Virus record (IMG/VR): IMGVR_UViG_3300025133_000030 | Coordinates: 62,001-126,000 of that record | Origin: a virus | Direction: 5' to 3' (one strand) | DNA: 64,000 nt | Shown: in pieces, positions 12,355-21,873 of the stretch | Layout of the letters: each line of letters begins with the position of its first letter | Position numbering within the stretch: the first letter of the stretch is position 1 | Notes under the pieces: model-generated | What the model was told of the DNA's origin: nothing | Database searches by the model: none | Seen by the model: only the letters and a program-made list of their open reading frames with translations | Program-made: the position numbers and the translations under genes

Positions 12355-13182
12355 ATGAACAACTTTAATAAAAAATGGACTAATTTTCTCGAAGAAGCTG
12401 AATTTGATACTTCAAATTTGCAAATAAAAGATGAACTTCATCCCGATTTCTGGAGAGCCGGCCATCTTGATGAAGAGATCCTGCAAAAACTACAAGAAAT
12501 AGCGGAAGATGCGTACAACAGCCTCGAATTAGATGACGAAATGAGCGATCTGATCGTAACAGGGTCGATTTCAGGCTATAATTGGCACAAAAAATCCGAT
12601 ATTGATCTTCATATTTTGCTAGATTTTACAAACATAGACAAAAATTATGATCTAGTGAAGAAATTTCTTGATTCCAAGAAAACACAATGGAATAAAGCTC
12701 ATAAAATCATGATTCATGGCCACGAAGTTGAAATATATTTTCAAGATATTAATGAAGAACACGTATCTTTGAGCGTTTATTCCCTCATTACTGATGAGTG
12801 GCTTGTCAGGCCAATTAAAGTCGATCCAGAAATTGATATAAAAGCAGTAGAAAAAAAGGCTGCTGGTGTAGCAGTTGAAATTGATCACCTTCAAGAGCTT
12901 ATGAGCGACAACAAATACAAAGAAGCTTACGATTACTCCCAAAAAATTAAAGAAAAGGTCAAAAAATTAAGATCATCTGGCTTAGAGGGAGATGGCGTGT
13001 TCTCAGTTGAAAATTTAGCATTCAAGTTATTGAGAAATGACGATTATCTGAGTACCTTAATGTCTATTAAGACTCTTTCTTACGATAAGATGATGTCTGT
13101 GGGTTCGAGTAGCAACCAAGACAAACAACTCAAAGTCAAAATCATGGAAAATTGGCTTAAATTTAGTCGCGATGGTGTATAA
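12355..13182 (+). CDS. Nucleotidyltransferase-fold protein
   Basis: 275 residues. LIVTGSISGYNWHKKSDIDLHILL (Gly 70, Ser 71, Asp 82, Asp 84) is the GS...DxD signature of the polymerase-beta-type nucleotidyltransferases; the substrate cannot be told. MNNFNKKWTNFLEEAEFD matches the F..W..F..E N-terminus of the 11806 protein. The C-terminal third is helical and Lys-rich. Confidence 0.75.
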   Translation: MNNFNKKWTNFLEEAEFDTSNLQIKDELHPDFWRAGHLDEEILQKLQEIAEDAYNSLELDDEMSDLIVTGSISGYNWHKKSDIDLHILLDFTNIDKNYDLVKKFLDSKKTQWNKAHKIMIHGHEVEIYFQDINEEHVSLSVYSLITDEWLVRPIKVDPEIDIKAVEKKAAGVAVEIDHLQELMSDNKYKEAYDYSQKIKEKVKKLRSSGLEGDGVFSVENLAFKLLRNDDYLSTLMSIKTLSYDKMMSVGSSSNQDKQLKVKIMENWLKFSRDGV

Positions 13183-13222
13183 GAGCCTTCCGGCAACTAA
13201 TTAATGAAGGGTTTGTCAAAAT

Positions 13223-15895
13223 ATGAAAAATGATTTCTATAAATTGGTCCTTGAACAAGTTGAGGAAGCAACACGGCACAAGAAAGCCGGCGTCGAGCTT
13301 CCGAGCCAAGTCGAAGAGCTGGAAACTTACGTTCAAAATCCTGCAAAATACTTTATTACCTTTACTTCCGACTTGAGCACCAAATTAAAGAAGACAAATG
13401 AAATAAAAGGCCGAAGAAAGAGAAAAAAACACCCTGAGCGGAGTGGTTTGCCGTGGTGGAAAAAGATACCCGGGTCAACAAAGGGCCAAAAATCCCCAAC
13501 AATACCAAAACTGGGTATAAATCCGGCATCGGCCTATAATACCCCCAACGGAATATATAGTTACCCCTTAAATAGAAAAATATTTCAGCAATTACGACAA
13601 GGTCAGCTGCCATTTGCTCAAGATAAGCCTTATTTTTCTATTTTTGAAATAAGAGAAGGTAAAAATATAATAACCATTAACGATGATGGCCAAGTTGACG
13701 GACTCGGTGAACAAGAGTATCAAAATTACCTAGATAAGATAATATCAGATGACTTTTTTGACAAAATATCCCAAAAACGTATCCAAGGCCAGAAAGATTC
13801 TCAAAATTCCGAAGATTTTTGGAAAAATTACAAAAAAGCGCTTGATGCATCAAAAAATGTGGATTATTCTAATATTAAAGATGGATTTGGTGGGGAGTTC
13901 GTTAAGAAATATTTAAAACCAAGAATCGAAAGCATGGCGAGCTACCACAGAGTACATACAGCAAACTTAAGCAAAACAGGTCAAGTATATTTAGAGTTAA
14001 GTCGATTGCTCGACGAAGAATATGAAGGAACGCCGGATGATGTGGGAACAGATCGATATCAATACTTAGATAATTTCGAAATTTTCATAGAAGACTTGTC
14101 TGCTTTGTTGTTTGATTGGAATCTTACAACCAGAAAAGAGGAGGAGTCTGATCTTAGGCGCTCTGGGCTCGATTTGTTAGGCGCAAGAATATTCAAGAAA
14201 TCAGAAGACTGGAAGAATTTAAAGGGTATTGATGAGTGGTCAGAAAAAATAAAGAAAATTTCGGAAGAATCAGACCATTGGCTGGAACAAAAAACATATC
14301 CTCAACTGACAGAATTTGATATCCGGGCTGTGAGATCCGTATTTCAAGCCTATCAAGATTATATAGAAGAAGATGGTAGCGACTTACTGCCTGAAAGATT
14401 AATGCCACTATTAATCAGCACAGTGATTGCTGAAGTTCTTACTGTAAACAGCGAATTAGACGGTACGGGAACACAACCTAAAAAAGGAAAAATAGAAGAT
14501 TTTTTAGATCTTGAGGCACATGATAGAATTCATCCAAAAGATACCGATTTTATAAAAAATATAGAGAACTTAGCACTTATAGATACACCTTTTGGAAAGT
14601 TATGGGCAATAACTAGGATTTTGGCCGATACCGAAGCTGATCCTATGAGTACCAACAAATGGGCTAGGATTTGGAGAAACCTAGGAATAGACGGAATAAT
14701 AGACCTCGGCAGGGGACTGATTCACAGTAGCGAACCAAGTCAGGCTCTGTTTTTCAGTAGAAGCACAGTAAGAGAGGTCAAGTCATTCGACAATAAATCA
14801 ACTCCAGATAAACTTAGGCTTTACGGCGTTCACAAGAGGCTCCAAGGTCAATTGCGCGGTAACCTGTTCGCCATCGCTAGAAAAAATTATGGATCTTCAT
14901 CTTTACCAAAAGAATATTTTCAATTCTTACACGGACTTGTAAAATCTACTGCAATGAGAGGCAATATGGGATTAGAAAATCTTCATGCTATGATAATCAG
15001 GAACATGAATCACTTTCCAGCAACAAATGAAGATCTAAAGGCCCGACTCGAAGATAAAAATTACAAAAGAGGCAAGCCCGAACAAGACGATAGGCTAATA
15101 GACGGCTTTAGTTTGGGTAAGCTGGCTGTCAACGATATTGAAAGGGTGTATAATCTTGGGTTTTTGCCGCTTTTGTCTCCTGAGTATATAAATATGTTTT
15201 CTATTCGAGCCAAGAGCTACAATCATTGGATAAGACTTGGCCGGGAAAAGCGAGAATTGACAGGAGAATTTAATAAGGCAAACGCCCAGTTCTTCGGCGC
15301 TTTAAAAAAAGCAAAAGAAGAGGGAAATAATAAAGCCGTAGAAATAGCTAGAGGAATGTCAAGCGAAGTTCTCAATAGACTACAACTAGATGGGCCCACG
15401 TGGAGCACTATCAAGGGATACATAAAAGCTGCACAAACAGAGGGGATAAAAACTTTTAACTTGCTGAATATAGTAGGCAACCTTTCAAAACTAGATATGA
15501 CTCTAGAATCAGCAAAAGCCCTATATGAAGAAATAGGAGAATCAACGAGAGACATATCTGAAATAGAACAAACTGATGGCGCTGTAGTAGCACATATGTC
15601 TCTAAAGGAGAGGTACAAGACATTGTCTTCTCTCGTTGACTCTTTGCTTGGTGGAAATTTAAACGATAGTGCTTCTTTGTTGAAAATACAAAAAAGAGCT
15701 TTTCCTTGGAACCCTGATGGTTCATCCAAAGTCACCAAAGAACCAACGACGCCACCTTGGTTCTCCGAAGCCCGAGACGAAGAAGTGGGCATATATTTAG
15801 AGTCTAAGAGTAGCGTCAAAACAAAGAAAATAATCATGGCTGCAGAGGATATGGTAAATCCAGATATTCCAGCTCCATGGGAGATTAAGAAATGA
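13223..15895 (+). CDS. Large probable virion protein, 890 aa
   Basis: Opens MKNDFYKLVLEQVEEA, like the head-targeted proteins nearby. Residues 40-140 contain YFITFTSDL, INPASAYNTPNGIYSYPL and FAQDKPYFSIFEI, which recall toxin-type domains such as ADP-ribosyltransferases in phage polyvalent proteins, but no catalytic set can be named. The rest is long, helical and charged. It ends in an ATGA overlap. Possibly an injected protein; function unresolved. Confidence 0.7.
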   Translation: MKNDFYKLVLEQVEEATRHKKAGVELPSQVEELETYVQNPAKYFITFTSDLSTKLKKTNEIKGRRKRKKHPERSGLPWWKKIPGSTKGQKSPTIPKLGINPASAYNTPNGIYSYPLNRKIFQQLRQGQLPFAQDKPYFSIFEIREGKNIITINDDGQVDGLGEQEYQNYLDKIISDDFFDKISQKRIQGQKDSQNSEDFWKNYKKALDASKNVDYSNIKDGFGGEFVKKYLKPRIESMASYHRVHTANLSKTGQVYLELSRLLDEEYEGTPDDVGTDRYQYLDNFEIFIEDLSALLFDWNLTTRKEEESDLRRSGLDLLGARIFKKSEDWKNLKGIDEWSEKIKKISEESDHWLEQKTYPQLTEFDIRAVRSVFQAYQDYIEEDGSDLLPERLMPLLISTVIAEVLTVNSELDGTGTQPKKGKIEDFLDLEAHDRIHPKDTDFIKNIENLALIDTPFGKLWAITRILADTEADPMSTNKWARIWRNLGIDGIIDLGRGLIHSSEPSQALFFSRSTVREVKSFDNKSTPDKLRLYGVHKRLQGQLRGNLFAIARKNYGSSSLPKEYFQFLHGLVKSTAMRGNMGLENLHAMIIRNMNHFPATNEDLKARLEDKNYKRGKPEQDDRLIDGFSLGKLAVNDIERVYNLGFLPLLSPEYINMFSIRAKSYNHWIRLGREKRELTGEFNKANAQFFGALKKAKEEGNNKAVEIARGMSSEVLNRLQLDGPTWSTIKGYIKAAQTEGIKTFNLLNIVGNLSKLDMTLESAKALYEEIGESTRDISEIEQTDGAVVAHMSLKERYKTLSSLVDSLLGGNLNDSASLLKIQKRAFPWNPDGSSKVTKEPTTPPWFSEARDEEVGIYLESKSSVKTKKIIMAAEDMVNPDIPAPWEIKK

Positions 15896-16083
15896 TATTG
15901 GAGTTTATTATGTTAGAATTTATAGTTATGAGTTTTGCCATAAACTTATTTGGACTTATCGGGCTGCATTTAGTCCAGAGTAAAATAAGGGAACAAATAC
16001 GTAGGGATATTTATCTTGCATCGCCGAGTGCAGTGAGAAAAAAGCTACGCGTCAGACAAGAATATAAAAAATTAACAAAATAA
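15892..16083 (+). CDS. Small membrane protein, 63 aa
   Basis: One apolar segment (MLEFIVMSFAINLFGLIGLHL) and a basic tail. ATG at 15892 overlaps the previous stop, with GGGAG upstream. ATG at 15910 (GGAG 8 bases upstream) is equally good. Confidence 0.6.
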   Translation: MILEFIMLEFIVMSFAINLFGLIGLHLVQSKIREQIRRDIYLASPSAVRKKLRVRQEYKKLTK

Positions 16084-16326
16084 ATGATAACAGGAAGTTA
16101 TAGCCCCGTAGGCGCACAAGAAGTGATGAATTACTTTTTTGGCATCGGGTCTTCTTCTATAGAACCAGCGTCGGAGGAAGAGCAGCTAACATTTAGTTCT
16201 CTACTTGACGCGGCGCCCCCGTTAGCTGTAGATTTTTTAAATTGTTGGCTTATATTAAAAAATAAACCCCGACTTCCTAGGAATTATTTAATGAATCCTC
16301 AGGAAGATGATATAATCCACAAATAA
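16084..16326 (+). CDS. Hypothetical protein, 80 aa
   Basis: ATG directly follows the previous stop, so it is probably coupled. MITGSYSPVGAQEVMNYFFGIGSSSIEPASEEEQL and so on; no motif recognised. Confidence 0.6.
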   Translation: MITGSYSPVGAQEVMNYFFGIGSSSIEPASEEEQLTFSSLLDAAPPLAVDFLNCWLILKNKPRLPRNYLMNPQEDDIIHK

Positions 16327-16353
16327 CCAATACTATTCATCAAGGGGTACAAA

Positions 16354-17352
16354 ATGAATGCTGATATTATTGTAGATCTTCAATATGGCGATTGCGGAAA
16401 GGGCAAAGTCGCTCACCATCTTTGCAAGTCTGGAAAATATACACATGTTGTACGCTATAACGGCGGCTGTAACGCTGGTCACACCATTTATCATGAGGGT
16501 AAAAAATTTGTTACGCATCACATTCCTTGTGGCGTCTTTTTTGGAATAAGATCGATCATCGGACCCGGGTGTGTCGTTAATGTTGATCAATTTTTCAAAG
16601 AAATAAAAGAATTAGAAGCTGCAGGTATAAACACCGCCGGTCTTGTTAAGATTGCAGCCAATACTCATGTCATTACAGACTTTCATATAAAACAAGATCA
16701 AAAAGATGAAGAAATAGGCACCACAAAAAGAGGAAACGGCCCTGCATATAGAGATAAATATGCTAGAAAGGGAGTACAAGCTCTGGAAGTGCCTGAACTT
16801 GACGAATATTTGATAGATATGTACGAGGAATTATACCACAACGATGATGTGAAAGAGGTCAATATACTATTTGAAGGAGCCCAAGGGTTTGGTCTTGACG
16901 TTGATTGGGGAGATTACCCCTATGTTACATCGAGCCACTGCACAGTCGGGGGAGCGATATTGAACGGAGTGCCGCCCAAATCAATAGAAGATGTATGGGG
17001 TGTTGCTAAAATATATGAAACTTATGTCGGAGCGAAACTGTTCGAAGGTATAGATGTTGCATTTGAAAAAATAAGAAATTATGGTGAAGAATATGGTGCA
17101 ACGACGGGAAGACCTAGACAGATTAATTGGATGGACTGGAGGTTGTTAAACCAAGCTATTGATATAAACGGAGTAAATAAGCTGATTATCAACAAACTTG
17201 ATGTGCTAGAAAAGGTTGGAGTATATAAAATATACGACGGCATAGAATTACTAGAATTTGACTCGATTGGCGATATGGAGTATTGGATTGCTGATAATTT
17301 AAAGTCTAAAGATGTTGAGATAATATTTTCACGAAACAAAGACGGTTTCTGA
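16354..17352 (+). CDS. purA: Adenylosuccinate synthetase homologue (PurA/PurZ family)
   Basis: 332 residues, short like archaeal PurA. GDCGKGK at 12-18 keeps the catalytic Asp 13; NAGHT (40-44) keeps the catalytic His. IGTTKRGNGPAY, FEGAQG, VTSSHCTVGG and GATTGRPR (248-255) are further GTP and nucleotide-binding motifs. PurA joins aspartate to IMP on the AMP pathway. Phage PurZ, which makes 2-amino-adenine precursors, usually lacks this Asp, so the PurA reaction is favoured. No other diaminopurine gene is visible. Confidence 0.85.
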   Translation: MNADIIVDLQYGDCGKGKVAHHLCKSGKYTHVVRYNGGCNAGHTIYHEGKKFVTHHIPCGVFFGIRSIIGPGCVVNVDQFFKEIKELEAAGINTAGLVKIAANTHVITDFHIKQDQKDEEIGTTKRGNGPAYRDKYARKGVQALEVPELDEYLIDMYEELYHNDDVKEVNILFEGAQGFGLDVDWGDYPYVTSSHCTVGGAILNGVPPKSIEDVWGVAKIYETYVGAKLFEGIDVAFEKIRNYGEEYGATTGRPRQINWMDWRLLNQAIDINGVNKLIINKLDVLEKVGVYKIYDGIELLEFDSIGDMEYWIADNLKSKDVEIIFSRNKDGF

Positions 17353-17395
17353 ACTAGTTATGTGAGTACTGGTGTATCTTTTTTGGGGGACTCAT

Positions 17396-18223
17396 ATGTC
17401 AACTTACCGAACTATTTTTGAAATTTTTGATAATTTTGTCAAAACCGAAGAACTTAAAGAAATAGAGAGAAGAGGAAGAAGAGAAAGAGGAAAAAAAACT
17501 CAAGGCCTTGAAGTCCTCGATGATATTGCTGGATCTAAATTAGGTTCGCCGGTGGCGGATCATCCAGATTGGAAAGATTTGTGGGCGGATATTTACACAT
17601 TAGCAGATAATGACCCTGTTGCAACAGACGGTGAAAAAGAAGAAGTAGCAAACCTTGCGGTAGCACATGCGCTGACCAAAGATATATCCCCAGAAGAATA
17701 TAAGAAGGAATATGTTAGCGCGCCCTCACCTAAAATGAATGATTTTACCAGCCAGCCCGGGACGGTCTCAGGATATGTCGACTCTCTTAAGAGTATATTA
17801 GCTTCTGGTGAAAATGACCTAGCAGCTACTGAAGATGAGCCTGAAGATGGAGACGTTGTTCCAGATTTCGACGACCCTCGATTTGACGGGGGAGAATCAG
17901 AAAGAGAACCAGAATCAGAGTCACCTTCGAGAGTGTCTGTACAGAACGATATATTAGATCCTCTTTCCAAGTCTTACCCGGGAGTATACGATCATTATTC
18001 CAACCTTATGCGTATGACAGGTAAAAAAGTGGTAGAGCCAACTGATGGCACCATCAGCACTAGAGATCTCGCGAATATTATCGGAAAGATTGCATCGCCA
18101 GAAGATACTGAAAAAATCGTAAAACTAGCAACGAACAAGAAGATCGTCGCCGAGCAAGCATTAAAAACTTATATAGAAATAATTTTGGAGAAGACACTCC
18201 GTGAGCGCAATAAAAACACTTAA
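17396..18223 (+). CDS. Acidic structural or scaffold-like protein
   Basis: 275 residues from ATG at 17396 with GGGGGA upstream (GTG 17372 is poorer). MSTYRTIFEIFDNFVKTEELKEI again resembles head-targeting N-termini. The centre is highly acidic and Ser/Pro-rich; the C-terminus is helical. The composition suits a scaffold or internal head protein, but no homologue is recognised. Overlaps the next gene by 23 bases. Confidence 0.65.
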   Translation: MSTYRTIFEIFDNFVKTEELKEIERRGRRERGKKTQGLEVLDDIAGSKLGSPVADHPDWKDLWADIYTLADNDPVATDGEKEEVANLAVAHALTKDISPEEYKKEYVSAPSPKMNDFTSQPGTVSGYVDSLKSILASGENDLAATEDEPEDGDVVPDFDDPRFDGGESEREPESESPSRVSVQNDILDPLSKSYPGVYDHYSNLMRMTGKKVVEPTDGTISTRDLANIIGKIASPEDTEKIVKLATNKKIVAEQALKTYIEIILEKTLRERNKNT

Positions 18224-20834
18224 ATACCTAAAAGATAGTCTCTTATCTCATTGTCAAGAACAATTGAACATCAAAGAGGTGCCTCACATTTCTTTTGTTG
18301 AGGATATTAATAATGCAGAAAATATATTAGGGAAAACTGCCTACTATGATCCAAACAATAGCGAAATAACAGTATTTGTAACCAACAGGCACCCAAAAGA
18401 TATCTTCAGATCTGTTGCTCACGAGATAGTTCACCATGAACAAAACGAAAGAGGCGAAATGGACCCAGAGCTTGTCGGAGAGTATGGAGAAGGATATGCT
18501 CAAACTAATAAACATCTTAGAAACCTAGAAAAGGAAGCTTATTTAGTTGGTAATATACTGTTTAGAGACTGGGAAGATAAAATAAAAAAGGACAACCACA
18601 CAGCTATGAGAGAGACCCCGATGGTTAACCCAAAAAATCTTTTAATGGAAGGCGGAGCTGCAGGGCATATGAGGCACCCTTTTGATTTACCGTCTGTGAA
18701 GACTGGTCAAGATCTTATCGAATTTTTCGAAAAAGCCGCAAACTACGTAAAAGAAAACCCAGCTAGTGTTAAAATTGATGGTGTCAATGTCAGCTTTAAA
18801 CTCGTGGAGGGCCCTTCCGGCAAGGAATTCGCAGTTGATCGAGGGAGTTTGAAACCAATCGACATAGAGGGAATAACTTTAGATAGATTGGGGGAGAGAT
18901 TTCCAGAAGGTCACGGTATGCGTGACGCTGTGGGGACTCTTTTATCTATATTCAATAAGGCAATACCGGATATACAAAGAGAGTTAAAAGAATTAGGAAT
19001 GTGGGATGATCCCACAAGATTTTTCAATACTGAGTATGTATCAAAAACGACCAATGTTACAGAATATGATCACAATTTCTTAGCTATTCATGGTATTAAT
19101 CAATTTTACCAAAAGAAGCATTCAAGATCTGGAGCCGTTCGGCCGGGACTACACAGGCCAGATGGATTAAAGGACCCATCAACTGAAGTGGAATATTCTC
19201 CCGATGTGTTGAGTAGATTAATAAGCAAAGTTGCTCCCATTGCTAAATCTGCAGATTTTGAAGTATATAGTGATATACCAACATCTGCAATAGAAGACGA
19301 AAAAATTGATATGTCATCCGGACTAAAAGACGCGCTTAATCAAAATTTCTCTATAATAGGTCGCGATAATGCATACGAGAACAGTCTCGGAACTTGGCTG
19401 GCTTCTGCAGAGAATCCCGTTGATGAAAAAGTTATGTTAAAAGATGGTCGCAAAGTCGGAGCCTTATCTAAGTTAGTTTATACTGAAGTCTTGGGTGGTA
19501 CATCATTATTTGATTTATTGGCTGACGAGGATGATGTCAAATCAGCTATTGACGGTGCAGTCTTTTACCATGCCACAAGGATGTTGGGAAATGTGATTTT
19601 AAGGGCCCTAACAAGCGCTCTGGGGGACGTTGTCGACCACGAGGGGGTAGTACTAAGGGACGTCTCCTTATTTGGTCCAGCGCCTGTTAAAATCACTGGT
19701 GAATTTATACTCGGAGGCATGGCAACGGGATTCAGAGAATCTTTGGAGCTTAACGAGGCATTAAGCCCTCCGGTTGAACCGAAAATATCTGGCCACATAC
19801 TGATGATACCCGGAGGATTCAAGCCGCCCCATAAAGGCCACCTAAGCATGATCCAGCAAGCTATCGATTCGGCAGACCCAAATCCATCCAAAGTTGTTAT
19901 ATTTACAGGTGAGAGCGCGCGTGGGAATTTTACACTTCAACAGACCCTTAAGGTTTTGCCTATCTTTTTTGAAGCAGCAGGAATGAAAGGGTTTGATATA
20001 TCGGTTGTACCGGTTGGCGAAGAAACAATGGAAGACATGTATGGCCAACCTAAGGTGTATGCCTCAAACAAGGCGAATATAAAGAAAGGCCGTGTAGGAA
20101 AGCCAATGACAACTCCTAGCCCAATGAATGCGATGATAAAATATGCATTGAATCCTAGAGAAGTTCCTGACAACTATAAGGTCTCTGTAGCTTTTAGTGC
20201 TGACGACCCCCAACACGGAAATACTGTAGAGGTGATTAAGAATTTCGCAGAAGCCAGAGGCAGAATGATTCATTCTCAAGCCATCGTATTGGACCGCGTT
20301 GCTGATGAAGAATTAACAAAAGTTTCTGGGAAGCTGCAAAAAGTTAGCTCTAGTAGTCTTCGGCCGGCAATTGAAAACGGAGATTTTGAAAAATTTAAAA
20401 CTTTCATGCCTAGAGAGCTTGAAGAAGAAGATATAGAATATATCTGGACTGATATTTATGGTAAAGATATGCCCGAACCAGAGGAGGATTCCGCTCCCTT
20501 GACTTTTGAGGGTCTTTTTGGTTTGGTGGGTTCATTGTTAGAAGAAGATTTTCAATCAAAAATGAAAAAAAGACTAAAAAAAGCTCACGAAGACCTGCTC
20601 GATGGTGGACCCCAAAAAAAGGGAAACTACGGAGAAAAAAGAGGCGGATATCCCACATCTAACGCCTTCGTAGCAAAGGAAAATCAAGATCAAGACGAGG
20701 AAACAGTCGAAGAAACTAGCTCAATGGGCGGCGGCAATGTTCATATTGGCGCTGGGTCTTTTATTGAGTTTACTGATAAAGATAACGAAGAGCACAAAAA
20801 GACTGTTCAAAAGAAAAATAAGAAAACTAATTAA
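18201..20834 (+). CDS. Zincin / ligase-like / cytidylyltransferase-like fusion
   Basis: 877 residues, GTG start. Residues 1-130: zincin with VAHEIVHHE (His 74, Glu 75, His 78). Residues 150-510: covalent nucleotidyltransferase of the DNA/RNA ligase type, with motif I KIDG (Lys 191), motif IV-like HEGVVLRD (480-488) and motif V-like VKIT (496-499). Residues 532-740: HxGH nucleotidyltransferase, GGFKPPHKGHL (His 544, His 547). The acidic and Lys-rich C-terminus looks disordered. Could combine protein cleavage with nucleotide or RNA-end chemistry; the joint role is unknown. Confidence 0.8.
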   Translation: MSAIKTLKYLKDSLLSHCQEQLNIKEVPHISFVEDINNAENILGKTAYYDPNNSEITVFVTNRHPKDIFRSVAHEIVHHEQNERGEMDPELVGEYGEGYAQTNKHLRNLEKEAYLVGNILFRDWEDKIKKDNHTAMRETPMVNPKNLLMEGGAAGHMRHPFDLPSVKTGQDLIEFFEKAANYVKENPASVKIDGVNVSFKLVEGPSGKEFAVDRGSLKPIDIEGITLDRLGERFPEGHGMRDAVGTLLSIFNKAIPDIQRELKELGMWDDPTRFFNTEYVSKTTNVTEYDHNFLAIHGINQFYQKKHSRSGAVRPGLHRPDGLKDPSTEVEYSPDVLSRLISKVAPIAKSADFEVYSDIPTSAIEDEKIDMSSGLKDALNQNFSIIGRDNAYENSLGTWLASAENPVDEKVMLKDGRKVGALSKLVYTEVLGGTSLFDLLADEDDVKSAIDGAVFYHATRMLGNVILRALTSALGDVVDHEGVVLRDVSLFGPAPVKITGEFILGGMATGFRESLELNEALSPPVEPKISGHILMIPGGFKPPHKGHLSMIQQAIDSADPNPSKVVIFTGESARGNFTLQQTLKVLPIFFEAAGMKGFDISVVPVGEETMEDMYGQPKVYASNKANIKKGRVGKPMTTPSPMNAMIKYALNPREVPDNYKVSVAFSADDPQHGNTVEVIKNFAEARGRMIHSQAIVLDRVADEELTKVSGKLQKVSSSSLRPAIENGDFEKFKTFMPRELEEEDIEYIWTDIYGKDMPEPEEDSAPLTFEGLFGLVGSLLEEDFQSKMKKRLKKAHEDLLDGGPQKKGNYGEKRGGYPTSNAFVAKENQDQDEETVEETSSMGGGNVHIGAGSFIEFTDKDNEEHKKTVQKKNKKTN

Positions 20835-20856
20835 ACTAGAATTTGGAGATGAATAT

Positions 20857-21819
20857 ATGTCGTCTAGAGAACAATTTGCCGACGAAATAGCCCTCAGGGA
20901 AAACATACGTAAAATCATTGGCATTTCAAGAAATCGTAAAAACAAAGCCACGAGAGATATTATAATCAGTGAATTAAATCTTCGTTGCGCATTGCAGGAT
21001 CTCATCTTCCAAGAAACGGTAGGATTACTAAAAGAGGGTGATAAGAAATTATACCCAAATACTGGTTTAAATAAATTATCTGATGCTTTTGCTCTAACAA
21101 TTGAGAAGATTGGTGATAAATATAAAGCACTTCAAACTAATGACATACAGAGGAGAGCTTTCGTGGTACATTTGGAAGCAGCTTTTTCCAACCTTGAAAG
21201 TCAATTAATCAATCAAGATGCTGCAGCTGATGAAGCCGAGCAAGATCTACAAGAAGAGGACGAAATGACTGTCAAGGTTGAAAAGGAGCCATTCCTTTTC
21301 AACAAAGCGGAAGAAGAGCCAGATCCAGAACCGGAAGAGACCTCTCCTTCTATTGATGGCAAAAGAGGGCCTGAACTCAAGAAAGAGATTCAAAAGTTCT
21401 TTCAAGAAGTCTCACCCACAGGTGAAAATATTGACGATTGGCAAGAAGGTAGAGAAAGAGCTGAGGAAGCTTGGGCTGAAAACGGTTGGGCTTTTGCTGA
21501 GTATTTTCCTAGATCAAAAGATGACCAAAGCATGTTTATAAAGTGGCGCAAAGAAAACTTCAAGGAGTTTTACAAGACATGGGAAGACGAAATAGCCGGC
21601 CCTGAAACTGTTGGATTAGATATAGATAACAGCACACCAGAGCCTGAAATTTCATCAGAGCTGCCTCCAGCAGGCCTCGGTGATCAAGAAGTTTTCTCTG
21701 AGGATGGGATAGGATCAATGCCATCTCCCATATATGATGATACCGAATTCCGAGAAGATGTAGAGGCCTTCATAGCAGAGGAGGAGGACTTCGATTCCTT
21801 CTTATCGAGAATCTTTTAA
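20857..21819 (+). CDS. Acidic structural-type protein, 320 aa
   Basis: ATG at 20857 with TTTGGAGAT upstream; the open frame upstream overlaps the previous gene and is ignored. Helical N-terminus (REQFADEIALRENIRKII), then strongly acidic linkers (EEEPDPEPEETSP) and a DDTEFREDVEAFIAEEEDFDSF end. Possible scaffold or internal head protein. Precedes the 21828 promoter. Confidence 0.7.
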   Translation: MSSREQFADEIALRENIRKIIGISRNRKNKATRDIIISELNLRCALQDLIFQETVGLLKEGDKKLYPNTGLNKLSDAFALTIEKIGDKYKALQTNDIQRRAFVVHLEAAFSNLESQLINQDAAADEAEQDLQEEDEMTVKVEKEPFLFNKAEEEPDPEPEETSPSIDGKRGPELKKEIQKFFQEVSPTGENIDDWQEGRERAEEAWAENGWAFAEYFPRSKDDQSMFIKWRKENFKEFYKTWEDEIAGPETVGLDIDNSTPEPEISSELPPAGLGDQEVFSEDGIGSMPSPIYDDTEFREDVEAFIAEEEDFDSFLSRIF

Positions 21820-21827
21820 AAAATATC

Positions 21828-21856
21828 TTGAATTCATAATCGATATATGATATGTT
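21828..21856 (+). promoter_or_regulatory. sigma70-type promoter
   Basis: TTGAAT (21828-21833), 17 bp, TGA-TATGTT (21851-21856). It starts a transcript with the HTH protein and the two microproteins before the tmRNA. Confidence 0.65.
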
Positions 21857-21873
21857 ATATACCTGAAGTATGA

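Noticed and set aside
15223-15837. 204-codon open frame on the - strand
   Set aside because: Lies wholly opposite the 890-residue + strand gene, no binding site, no recognisable domain; shadow frame.
16354-17352. Evidence that the phage uses diaminopurine (Z) DNA
   Set aside because: The synthetase keeps Asp 13 and no DatZ, MazZ or DpoZ homologue is visible in this window.
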